Shown here: in pieces, positions 1 to 7,261 of the stretch
Layout: every line of letters starts with the position of its first letter
Numbering within the stretch: position 1 is the first letter of the stretch
NCBI GenBank assembly: GCA_030038435.1
Contig: JASHOY010000130.1
Span: 1-34,627, forward strand
DNA from: Acidobacteriaceae bacterium
Lineage (GTDB): Bacteria; Acidobacteriota; Terriglobia; Terriglobales; Acidobacteriaceae
DNA: 34,627 nt
Direction: 5' to 3'
Position numbers and translations under genes: made by a program
The notes under the pieces: generated by a model
Told to the model about the DNA's origin: nothing
What the model saw: only the letters and a program-made list of their open reading frames with translations
Database searches by the model: none

Positions 1-58
1 CGAATCAGAACGTCCGGAGTTTCCCGCAGAAAATTTGGCTGAATCCTTTGCAAACGCT

Positions 59-115
59 TTCCTATTGAATGCCGATAGGAGCATAGTCAATGCTCATAAA
101 GAATGTCAATAGGAA
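59..115. repeat. Nested inverted repeats at left edge
   Basis: A perfect 10-bp inverted repeat, TTCCTATTGA (59-68) and TCAATAGGAA (106-115), encloses a second hairpin, GAGCAT (79-84) with ATGCTC (90-95) and a 5-nt loop. ATAGGA at 75-80 offers an alternative partner for TCCTAT at 60-65. The rest of 1-238 holds no gene I can support. It lies downstream of the minus-strand permease and may contain part of the neighbour's regulatory DNA. A short CACC/GGTG hairpin near 187-198 lacks a T-run, so I do not call it a terminator. Confidence 0.55.
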
Positions 116-238
116 GATTCCATTAGGACGAACAACCAATGCGCGGCCAGGCGGAAGAGAATTGCTTGACCTGTCCCTTCACCCAAGGGTGGGTATCCCA
201 CTGTCTTTCTCCAGGTAAACTTCGCGAGCGGCAGACTC

Positions 239-2665
239 TCACTCTTCCCGGAGCGTGGCAGCGGGGTCGATGCGGGCAACGCGCAGAGCGGGGATTGCCG
301 TGGCAAAGAGAGTGACCGCGGCGAGGGTAAGGACCACAGCGACCAGGGTGGTGGCGTCGTAGACCCTCACCCCGTAGAGCGCAGAGCGCATGATGCGAAG
401 GGCAGCGGCGCTGAGCGCGAGACCGCCGACGAGGCCGAGAGCGGCAGCGCGGATTCCCGGCACGCCGATATGAAGGATGGCCTGGCGAAGGCTCGAACCG
501 AGAGCCAGCCGGATGCCGATTTCGCGCGTGCGCTGGGCGACGATGTTGGCCACCAGGGCGAAGATGCCCACGGCGCTGAGAAGCAGGGCAAGAGCGGCCA
601 TGGCGGTCAACAGGAAAACTTCGAGGTGCTGGTTGGTCAGGGTCTGGGCGAGCAGGTCGTTCATGCTGTAAAAGCCGGAAAAAGGCAGGCCCGGATCGAC
701 CCCGGCGAGGGCGCGCTGCATCTGCCCGGTGAGTCCCTGGATAGGGCCGGCGGTGCGGACAATCCAACTGGGCTGAAACCAGATGTGAAGCAGGGCGAGC
801 TCGGCGGGCTGCAAAATCTGCGCCGCCGGGATGTACATGGTCTCCTCGGTCTGTATGGGCGCCACGGGATTGAGGCCGGAGGAAATCTGCGTGTCGCCCA
901 CTACGCCCACAATGACCGCGCCCTTGTCGATGGCGTGCCCGATCGGGTTTTGCTCGGGGAAGAACTTCCGCGCGAAGGTCTGGTTGACGATGACCACGGG
1001 GTGGCTGTTGGGGCCGTCTGAGGGAGTAAAGAAGCGGCCGGCAAGCAGCGGTATCTGCAACGTCGAAAAGTAGCCGGGAGTGACGTAATCGGCGTCCGTC
1101 TGAACCTGCTGGCCGGCGTCCGGGCCGTCTCTGAGGGTGATCTGATCGTTGAGAATGCGCTGATAGGGGAGCGAGAGCGCGACCGCCGCATCCTCAACGC
1201 CGGGGATGCCGCGCATGGCGGCGGTGCTTTCGTCGAGCAGCTTGCGGAAGTTGGCGGGGTCGAAGTAACGGGCGTCGTCGAGCGAGGCCCTGGCGGTCAT
1301 TACGCCATGGGGATTGAAGCCGGGGGGGAGGGTTTCAAGGTGGATGAGGGTGCGGATGAGCAGCCCCGAGCCGGCAAGCAGGAGCACGGTGAGAGCGACT
1401 TCCCCGGCGATCAGCGCCTGCCGCAGGCCGAGACGCTCGCCGCCGGTGATGGCTCGGCTGGCCATGGACGAGCGGAGATCGACGCGGCGCGAGGTAAGCG
1501 CGGGCAGCATGCCGACAAGGATGCTGGTGAGCAACGAGACAACGAGCGTGAAGGAAAGGACGCGGGCATCGAGCGGTATCGAAGCTACGGGAAGATAGTC
1601 TTTGGGCAGCAACGAGAGCAGGCAGTGGAGGGCAACAAAGCCGACTCCGATGCCCGCAATTCCGCCGAGAAAGGCAAGCAGCAGGTTTTCGATCCAAAGC
1701 TGCTTTTGAATTTGCCAATGCGAAGCCCCGAGGGCCAGGCGCGTGGCAATCTCCGGTGTGCGGCGGACGACGCGCACCAGCGTGAGACTGGCCAGATTGG
1801 CGCAGGCGATGAGCAGAATGAATACCGCAGCGAACATGAGCGCCAGGGCCTTGGGGCGGAGGGCAGAGGTTTCACCCTGCTGGAATGGGACGGTGTAAAA
1901 AGAGACACTGCTGGCGTGGTCTTCGGCGGCAAAGATCTTTGCATCGGCGGCCCAGGCGCGACGGATCTGCCCGTCGGCCTGTTGCCAGGTGGCGCCTGGA
2001 CGCAGGCGGGTGATGACGCCGAAATTGGTGCCCCCGCCCTCGCCGCTGGCGGTGGGCTGCAAGGCGGTATAAAGGTCGGCATTCAACGGAGTGGTCGCGC
2101 CCTGGGGCAGGATGCCGATGACGGTGTAAAGCTGGCCTTTGAGATGGATGGTCTGGCCGATGATACTGGGGTCGCCCGCAAGAATATTGCGCCAGAGCCT
2201 GTAACTGAGGATGGCGACATTGGGCCCTTGGGGCTGGTCTTCCGCGGCGTCGAAATTGCGGCCCGCGGCAAGATGGATGCCGAGTACCTCGAAATAATGC
2301 TGGGAGACACGGCCGTCATGCACATACGCGGCGCGGTTTCCGGCCTGGAGATTGACCCCTGGAGTCGATCCGGAGATGGCAGAGATGAGCGCGGGAACGT
2401 TGTCGCGCAGCTCCTGCCACTGGGCGCCGTCGATCCGGCTGGGACCGTCATAGGGATGTGCGCCCGCGATGCGCCTGAAGATGGCGCCCATGCGGTCAGG
2501 TTGCGGATAGGGCAGGCTCTTGAGCAGCAGGGCGTTGACAATGGAGAAGATGGCGGTGTTGGCGCCAATGGCCAATGCCAGCGTGGCGATAACCGCGAGA
2601 GAGAATCCGGGATTGCGCCTGAGCTGACGGAAGGCAAAGCGGAGATGGTGGCGGAATGTGGCCAT
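239..2665 (-). CDS. ADOP-family ABC transporter permease (MacB/FtsX-like)
   Basis: This 808-residue inner-membrane protein has the two-repeat plan of Acidobacteria duplicated orphan permeases. The order is an N-terminal helix (about residues 18-40), a MacB_PCD-type periplasmic domain, an FtsX block rich in TM segments (residues ~280-420, containing LIACANLASLTLVR), a second periplasmic domain, and a second FtsX block ending in DPAATLREE. Such proteins are thought to act like MacB mechanotransmission permeases with a separate ATPase, but no ATP-binding subunit lies in this window. The substrate is unknown. The frame stays open for 90 codons upstream. I chose the ATG at 2665 because AAGGAG sits 8 nt before it and the protein then begins MATFRHHLRFAFRQLRRNPG, the usual family start. 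No frameshift is seen. The family call is firm; the function is not. Confidence 0.93.
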   Translation of the reverse strand: MATFRHHLRFAFRQLRRNPGFSLAVIATLALAIGANTAIFSIVNALLLKSLPYPQPDRMGAIFRRIAGAHPYDGPSRIDGAQWQELRDNVPALISAISGSTPGVNLQAGNRAAYVHDGRVSQHYFEVLGIHLAAGRNFDAAEDQPQGPNVAILSYRLWRNILAGDPSIIGQTIHLKGQLYTVIGILPQGATTPLNADLYTALQPTASGEGGGTNFGVITRLRPGATWQQADGQIRRAWAADAKIFAAEDHASSVSFYTVPFQQGETSALRPKALALMFAAVFILLIACANLASLTLVRVVRRTPEIATRLALGASHWQIQKQLWIENLLLAFLGGIAGIGVGFVALHCLLSLLPKDYLPVASIPLDARVLSFTLVVSLLTSILVGMLPALTSRRVDLRSSMASRAITGGERLGLRQALIAGEVALTVLLLAGSGLLIRTLIHLETLPPGFNPHGVMTARASLDDARYFDPANFRKLLDESTAAMRGIPGVEDAAVALSLPYQRILNDQITLRDGPDAGQQVQTDADYVTPGYFSTLQIPLLAGRFFTPSDGPNSHPVVIVNQTFARKFFPEQNPIGHAIDKGAVIVGVVGDTQISSGLNPVAPIQTEETMYIPAAQILQPAELALLHIWFQPSWIVRTAGPIQGLTGQMQRALAGVDPGLPFSGFYSMNDLLAQTLTNQHLEVFLLTAMAALALLLSAVGIFALVANIVAQRTREIGIRLALGSSLRQAILHIGVPGIRAAALGLVGGLALSAAALRIMRSALYGVRVYDATTLVAVVLTLAAVTLFATAIPALRVARIDPAATLREE

Positions 2666-2850
2666 AAGTGATTCTCCTTGGCGGGATTGCGGTTCCGAAG
2701 GACTTTTCAGGGAGAAATACGAAAGAACGCCCTCGATGGTTCGGGCACGTATTTTGCCAAAGCCGGGTCGCAGTAAATTGCTGAAAAGGCGCGAGACGCT
2801 GATTAAGTCGAGGGCGGGAGGTGTGCGGCGGCGAACAGCACTGTGCGCCT

Positions 2851-2922
2851 GCGGACAGAGAGCGGCAAGACAGCAGGTCGGCAAAACAGTGAGTCGGCAG
2901 GTCAGCGAGTCGGGGAGCCGAC
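2851..2922. repeat. Degenerate 8-bp tandem repeat, GAGTCGGC-like
   Basis: Read in steps of eight, the sequence runs through about nine related octamers. They include AAGACAGC (2867), AGGTCGGC (2875), GAGTCGGC (2891), AGGTCAGC (2899) and GAGTCGGG (2907). Related octamers occur at 11267 and 12753. The array lies between the divergent permease and BrkB genes, in 2666-2971, where I see no supported gene. Confidence 0.6.
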
Positions 2923-2971
2923 GGGCGAGGAACATGGCAAGATAGGTTTCGAGCCAGGTTCAGGGCGAACA

Positions 2972-3910
2972 ATGAGTAAAAGTTTACAGCCCCAACCCTG
3001 CAGAAATGCTCTACTCTGGCGTGTAACGCAAATGAAGAGATTTTTTGCCAAGTTGCATCTGGCCTTCCGGGAATCGCTCGCCCACGACATGATCAACACG
3101 GCGAAGGCGGCGGCCTATTCGGCGATGTTGATGCTGTTTCCGGCCATGCTGGTAGTGACCACGCTGCTCTCCCAGGCGCAGGAGGGCAACACCCTGATGG
3201 GAGAGCTGCGCGCCATGTTCGAGCAGTTTTTACCCGCCGACACCATGGACCTGCTGCAGTCGGCCGTGCTCACGCACACGGTGCACTCGATCCCGGTCAT
3301 TCTTTCCGCAATCAGCCTGAGCATCTTCGCAAGCCTCGGCGTGATGCTTTCGCTGATGGAAGGTTTCCGGCGTGCTTACCGGATTCCGGGTGAGGAATGG
3401 GGATTCTGGGGACGGCGGCTCCGCGCGCTGCTGCTGGTCCCGCTCATCATGCTGCCCCTGACGGTGACATCGCTGGCCGTGGTCTTCGGTCACCAGATCG
3501 AGTTGTGGATGATAGAAGTTGCCGGCCACGACCTGCGCTATCTGGTGGTCTTTCTCTGGCGGATGTTGCGGTGGTCGGTGGCAGTGGCGACAACAGTAGC
3601 CGTTCTCACCATGCTCTATCACTTTGGCATCAAGCGCAAGGAGCGGTGGGTGTGGGTGGTGCCGGGGGCCGTCACCGGGACCATGATCTGGTTCCCGGCA
3701 ACCCTGGCGTTCGGCTGGTATGTAACGCGGGACGAGAATTATTCGCGCTTCTATGGGCCCTTCGCGGCGGGAATCGCGACGCTGGTCTGGCTTTACATCA
3801 CCGCGTTCAGCGTCCTGCTGGGGTCGGAAGTAAACGGGGCGCTCTATCGCGAGCGGCTGCAGCGGGATAGCGACAAGCGCGTGCACGAGGTCATACCATT
3901 CCGTCAGTGA
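2972..3910 (+). CDS. YihY/virulence factor BrkB family membrane protein
   Basis: This is an integral inner-membrane protein of the YihY/BrkB (formerly 'RNase BN') family, whose biochemical role is not settled. The family signature AKAAAYSAMLMLFPAMLVV lies near the N-terminus, followed by about five further hydrophobic segments (for example LLLVPLIMLPLTVTSLAVVF) and the typical C-terminal block GPFAAGIATLVWLYITAFSVLLGSEVN. From 2972 the product is 312 residues, normal for the family. The start is uncertain: ATG 2972 has a weak AGGG six or seven bases upstream, while ATG 3032 (MKRFFAKLHL) fits many family members better but has no ribosome binding site. It is divergent from the ADOP gene, with the octamer repeat between them. 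No operon partner is apparent; pyruvate kinase follows after 165 bases. Confidence 0.88.
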   Translation: MSKSLQPQPCRNALLWRVTQMKRFFAKLHLAFRESLAHDMINTAKAAAYSAMLMLFPAMLVVTTLLSQAQEGNTLMGELRAMFEQFLPADTMDLLQSAVLTHTVHSIPVILSAISLSIFASLGVMLSLMEGFRRAYRIPGEEWGFWGRRLRALLLVPLIMLPLTVTSLAVVFGHQIELWMIEVAGHDLRYLVVFLWRMLRWSVAVATTVAVLTMLYHFGIKRKERWVWVVPGAVTGTMIWFPATLAFGWYVTRDENYSRFYGPFAAGIATLVWLYITAFSVLLGSEVNGALYRERLQRDSDKRVHEVIPFRQ

Positions 3911-4075
3911 CGGCGCCCACCGGCCGGTGCGCGCAACGAGTTGCAAAATAACAAAGGGTTTCTGGATTCGGCGCACGATTTACAATGAAATCGAACAGCG
4001 CTTCTCTTCCCCAACCGAATATATTTCTACGCTCCGCTGATTCGCACCCGGAGTTATGAACCACATCTGGAGCCA

Positions 4076-5659
4076 ATGCTGATGCAATTTGCCGATTTGA
4101 GCCTTACAGAGACGCCGTCGCAGCGCCGCGCAAAGATCGTCGCCACCCTCGGGCCCTCTTCGAACACCGAACCGGTGCTGCGGGAGATGCTGCGCGCGGG
4201 AGTCGACGTGGTGCGGCTGAATTTTTCCCACGGCTCCCACGAGAGCAAGATGGCCGTGATCCAAAAAGTACGCAAGGTAAGCAAGGAAGAGCGCAAACCG
4301 CTGTGCATCCTGGGCGATCTGCAGGGGCCGAAGATCCGCACTTCGGCGCTGAAGGATCACGTCCCGGTGCTGCTCAAGGCAGGTCACCGGCTGACCATTA
4401 CCGCGCGGGAAGTGGCAGGTACGGCGTCTCTGGTGGGCACCACGTTCAAAACCCTGTCGGAGAACGTGGAGCAGGGATCGCGGATTCTGCTCTCCGATGG
4501 CCTGATCGAGCTACGCGTGCACGAGGTGGATGGGTTCGACGTGGTGTGCGAGATCGTGAACGGGGGCGTGCTGGGCGAGAACAAAGGCATCAATCTTCCC
4601 GGTGTGCTGGTGCGGACGCCGTCGCTGACCGAAAAAGACGCTGACGATCTCGATTTCGCGCTGAAGAACGGCGTGGATGCAATTGCAGTATCGTTTGTGC
4701 GCACCGCCGAGGATGTGCAACTGGTGCGCAACCGCGTGGCCGCGCTGGGCAGCGAGACGTGGATCATCGCCAAGCTGGAGAAGCCGCAGGCCGTCGAGCA
4801 CCTGGACAGCATTCTGCAGGCGGCGGACGGAATCATGGTGGCGCGCGGCGACCTGGGTGTCGAAGTGCCTCCGGAGACGGTGCCGGCGATTCAAAAGCAT
4901 ATGATTCGGCGCGCGGCCGAGTACCGCAAACCGGTGATCACGGCCACGCAGATGCTGGAGTCGATGATTGAGAACCCGCGGCCGACACGCGCCGAAGTGT
5001 CGGATGTGGCCAACGCGGTCTACGACGGCACCGACGCGGTGATGCTGTCAGGAGAATCGGCGGTGGGCAAGTATCCCGTGGAAACCATTGCCATGATGGC
5101 GCGCATTGTGGCTGAAGCCGAGCGCCACATGAAGGAACAAGGCGTGACCGAGACGCGGCCGCGGCACACCCAGCTTTCCATCGCGGAAACCATCTGCGAA
5201 GCCACGGCGCATGCTGCCGACGACCTCGATCTGCGCGGCATTGCGCTGTTCACGGAGTCCGGGACTACGGCGCGGCAGCTTTCCAAGTACCACCCTTCGG
5301 CGCCGATTTTTGCGCTCAGCCCCAACGAGAGAACCATTCACCGGCTGAATCTGCTCTGGGGAACGACGCCGATCGAGTGCAAAAAGCTTTACAGCACCGA
5401 GGCGATGGTAGACGCCGCCGAAGCGCTGCTGGAAAAGAACGGGTATGTCCGGCAGAAAGAAGTGATTGCGATTGTGGCGGGCACACGGACGAAGTCGGGT
5501 TCGACGGATTTTCTGCGCCTGCACGCGCTGGGCGAGTTGCAGAAGGGCGGGGCAAGCGCCGCGATCCTGAGCGACCGGAGCGCTGCGGAATCCGATCCAT
5601 CGGCGGCCGGCGCGCAGCGCGGAAACGGGAAACTCGCCAGGGCAGCCCGGCGGCGCTGA
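4076..5659 (+). CDS. pyk: Pyruvate kinase
   Basis: Pyruvate kinase converts phosphoenolpyruvate and ADP to pyruvate and ATP, the last step of glycolysis, in the cytosol. The N-terminus reads RRAKIVATLGPSS and then VVRLNFSHGSHE. The active-site core includes IIAKLEKPQAVEHLD, ADGIMVARGDLGVE, and the signature PVITATQMLESMIENPRPTRAEVSD with AVMLSGESAVGKYP. The allosteric C-terminal domain follows (FTESGTTARQLSKYHP). At 527 residues it is longer than the usual ~470-480 because of an Ala/Arg/Ser-rich tail after KGGASAAILSDR. The last codons fall in a 17-bp duplicated segment. GGAG lies 3 nt before ATG 4076 and 9 nt before the in-frame ATG 4082, so the true start may be two codons later. A TACAAT hexamer at 3981-3986 is a possible -10 box without a clear -35. 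Confidence 0.97.
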   Translation: MLMQFADLSLTETPSQRRAKIVATLGPSSNTEPVLREMLRAGVDVVRLNFSHGSHESKMAVIQKVRKVSKEERKPLCILGDLQGPKIRTSALKDHVPVLLKAGHRLTITAREVAGTASLVGTTFKTLSENVEQGSRILLSDGLIELRVHEVDGFDVVCEIVNGGVLGENKGINLPGVLVRTPSLTEKDADDLDFALKNGVDAIAVSFVRTAEDVQLVRNRVAALGSETWIIAKLEKPQAVEHLDSILQAADGIMVARGDLGVEVPPETVPAIQKHMIRRAAEYRKPVITATQMLESMIENPRPTRAEVSDVANAVYDGTDAVMLSGESAVGKYPVETIAMMARIVAEAERHMKEQGVTETRPRHTQLSIAETICEATAHAADDLDLRGIALFTESGTTARQLSKYHPSAPIFALSPNERTIHRLNLLWGTTPIECKKLYSTEAMVDAAEALLEKNGYVRQKEVIAIVAGTRTKSGSTDFLRLHALGELQKGGASAAILSDRSAAESDPSAAGAQRGNGKLARAARRR

Positions 5660-5694
5660 GGGCCACTGTCCGCCCGAGCAGCCCGGCGGCGCTG
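5642..5694 (+). repeat. 17-bp direct repeat at end of pyk
   Basis: GCAGCCCGGCGGCGCTG occurs at 5642-5658 and again at 5678-5694. The first copy encodes the last residues of pyruvate kinase up to its stop; the second is non-coding. A local duplication is the simplest explanation. Confidence 0.7.
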
Positions 5695-5761
5695 CTATCG
5701 TGCTCTGCGGCGCAACCTGTCGCTAAGCTACAATAAATGTTGGGCTACAGGCCAGAATTCT

Positions 5762-5785
5762 CCGCAGAATGACTGCGGTTTTTTT
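5762..5785 (+). terminator. Intrinsic terminator in the efp leader (attenuator candidate)
   Basis: CCGCAG (5762-5767), loop AATGA, CTGCGG (5773-5778), then seven T residues (5779-5785) form a textbook intrinsic terminator on the plus strand. The efp ribosome binding site (GAAGGAG, 5786-5792) starts on the next base and the ATG is at 5803, so no promoter fits between terminator and gene. Transcripts that include efp should therefore pass through it. TCTGCGG at 5704-5710 repeats the 3' arm and could pair with CCGCAGA (5762-5768) as an antiterminator if transcription starts far enough upstream. A TACAAT hexamer at 5729-5734 is a possible nearer -10 box. Confidence 0.75.
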
Positions 5786-5802
5786 GAAGGAGCACCTTTC
5801 TC

Positions 5803-6363
5803 ATGGCGATTCCCGCCACGCAACTTCGTCCCGGCATGATCATCAAGCACAACGACCAGCTGCACCTGGTTTTCAAGGTGGAACACCGCACCCCGGGCAA
5901 CCTGCGGGCGTTCATCCAGGCCAAGCTACGCAACCTGAAATCGGGGGCGATGTTCGAGCACCGCTTCCGCTCGGCCGACGCCATTGAAAAAGTGGTAGTG
6001 GACGAAGTGCCCATGGAATTTCTCTACGCCGACGGCGACGATTACTACTTCATGAACCCGGTGGACTATGAGCAGACGGTGCTGAAGAGCGCGACGCTGG
6101 GCGATGCAGTCGAGTACCTGACCGCCAATTTGCAGATCAAGGTGAGCTACCACGATGGGCAGCCGGTGGGCATCGAGCTGCCGCAGACGGTGGACCTGGA
6201 AGTGGTGGAGACCGAGCCGGGGCTGAAGTCGGCGACCGCATCCAGCGTGACCAAGCCGGCGAAATTGGAGACCGGGCTGGTGGTGCAGGTGCCTCCGTTC
6301 ATCAACGAGGGCGAGAAAATCCGCGTGGATACCAGCGAAGGGGCTTATCTGAGCCGCGCGTGA
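5803..6363 (+). CDS. efp: Elongation factor P
   Basis: EF-P binds between the ribosomal P and E sites and helps form peptide bonds at consecutive prolines. The 186-residue length and the three-domain plan are standard: a KOW-like N-domain (LRPGMIIKHNDQLHLVFKV), a middle domain (EFLYADGDDYYFMNPVDYEQ), and a C-terminal domain ending GEKIRVDTSEGAYLSRA. The loop that reaches the tRNA acceptor end reads PGNLRAF. Aligned to E. coli PGKGQAF, Asn33 occupies the place of the modified Lys34, so lysine-directed EpmA/B-type modification is impossible here. None of the known modification enzymes is in the window. Expression is likely to depend on the terminator directly upstream. GAAGGAG lies about 10 nt before the ATG. 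Confidence 0.97.
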   Translation: MAIPATQLRPGMIIKHNDQLHLVFKVEHRTPGNLRAFIQAKLRNLKSGAMFEHRFRSADAIEKVVVDEVPMEFLYADGDDYYFMNPVDYEQTVLKSATLGDAVEYLTANLQIKVSYHDGQPVGIELPQTVDLEVVETEPGLKSATASSVTKPAKLETGLVVQVPPFINEGEKIRVDTSEGAYLSRA

Positions 6364-6398
6364 GACCGCTACCATCAAGTTAGGGACCATGTAAGGCC

Positions 6399-6812
6399 GT
6401 GAACAGAACCGACTTTCAACGTTTGGCCGAACTCCGCCTCAGAGAATCCAAGGCTCTGCTCGCCGCAGGATTTCCGGAAGGCGCATACTATCTTGCAGGG
6501 TATGCTGTCGAATGTGCTCTAAAGGCCTGTATCGCCAAACGTACGCAACAACATGATTTCCCGGAGAAAGGCTCGCACAGATGGTTTACCCACGGATTAG
6601 ACGAACTGTTCGCATTCGCGGACCTGAAAGTCGATCTGGAACTGTCATTACGGGCGAACCCGGGAATGAATGCGAAATGGGCAACCGTAAAGAACTGGTC
6701 GGAAGAGAGCCGCTACGAAACGGGAAAGACCGGCCGCGACGCTGAAGATCTGCTCGCGGCGATCGAAGAACAACCAGGAGGGGTTCTTCCATGGCTCCGA
6801 CAGCGCTGGTAA
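6399..6812 (+). CDS. HEPN domain protein
   Basis: This small cytosolic alpha-helical protein (137 residues) carries the HEPN core AGFPEGAYYLAGYAVECALKACIAK at residues ~24-48. HEPN proteins bind nucleotides or RNA, and some are RNase toxins. The usual toxin motif Arg-X4-6-His is not clearly present: I see only RTQQH and RWFTH, both Arg-X3-His. A sensor or inactive role is therefore as likely as an RNase role. The start is a GTG at 6399 with AAGG only two bases upstream, so initiation may be weak. Its 3' end overlaps the next gene by 22 bases, which indicates co-expression. The family is clear; the function is inferred from neighbourhood only. Confidence 0.82.
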   Translation: MNRTDFQRLAELRLRESKALLAAGFPEGAYYLAGYAVECALKACIAKRTQQHDFPEKGSHRWFTHGLDELFAFADLKVDLELSLRANPGMNAKWATVKNWSEESRYETGKTGRDAEDLLAAIEEQPGGVLPWLRQRW

Positions 6813-7174
6813 ATTTCGACATCGAGAATGGCGAGAAGGCCCTGGCGGCGCTTGACGGCGATGGCAAGTCTCCTCAAGTGGCGCTTTGGGCAAAGTTGCC
6901 GGATTATGAGACTTGGCGACTTGTACTTGCCTCCGACCGCCTGGATCAAACCTCACAACTGACCGGCTACACCCAGATAAACGAAGCCCTGGAGAAAGCT
7001 GGAATACCCATCCACAGGCAGCCGAGCGTCCTGCTGAGGCCAATGAACAATCCCATGATCGAAGAGTTGCGCAGAGTGTTCGCCGTCGCAAAAGACACCT
7101 ATGGAATGCGCCTCGGCGGTCAGACATTCGGCGACAAATACATTGAAGACGCGTTCGTTTACAGGATTCGTTGA
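6791..7174 (+). CDS. Unrecognised protein overlapping the HEPN gene
   Basis: I do not recognise this 127-residue protein. It has no signal peptide or membrane segment and looks like a soluble alpha/beta protein. It begins MAPTALVNFDIENGEKAL, with a mid-region LPDYETWRLVLASDRLDQ and a C-terminus GDKYIEDAFVYRIR. It lacks the GS-X10-DXD nucleotidyltransferase motif of the MNT antitoxins that usually accompany HEPN proteins. AGGAGG lies about 10 nt before the ATG at 6791, inside the HEPN gene, so it is translated efficiently from the same message. The 22-base overlap suggests a functional pair, perhaps a HEPN protein with its regulator or substrate protein. That is inference. Confidence 0.75.
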   Translation: MAPTALVNFDIENGEKALAALDGDGKSPQVALWAKLPDYETWRLVLASDRLDQTSQLTGYTQINEALEKAGIPIHRQPSVLLRPMNNPMIEELRRVFAVAKDTYGMRLGGQTFGDKYIEDAFVYRIR

Positions 7175-7193
7175 GCGCCTCTCCCTTCTCGCG

Positions 7194-7250
7194 CTGAAGC
7201 CTCCAAAACCACAGCGCCGACCTTCGCGTCTATCGGGGTGTAGGCTTCAG
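7194..7250 (+). promoter_or_regulatory. Inverted repeat reaching into the serpin ribosome binding site
   Basis: CTGAAGCCT (7194-7202) and AGGCTTCAG (7242-7250) are perfect 9-bp inverted repeats with 39 bases between them. The 3' arm shares its last two bases with the Shine-Dalgarno AGGAGGG (7249-7255) of the serpin gene. The structure could hinder translation or mark the 3' end of the HEPN operon. No T-run follows. Confidence 0.5.
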
Positions 7251-7261
7251 GAGGGCGAGCT

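Noticed and set aside
1307..2671. Long plus-strand frame antisense to the ADOP permease
   Set aside because: Its translation is Gly/Asp/Arg-rich low complexity, the usual mirror of a GC-rich gene; the permease on the other strand has clear domains.
6399..7174. Classical HEPN-MNT toxin-antitoxin pair
   Set aside because: The partner lacks the GS-X10-DXD nucleotidyltransferase motif and the HEPN protein lacks a clear RX4-6H, so the standard label is not justified.
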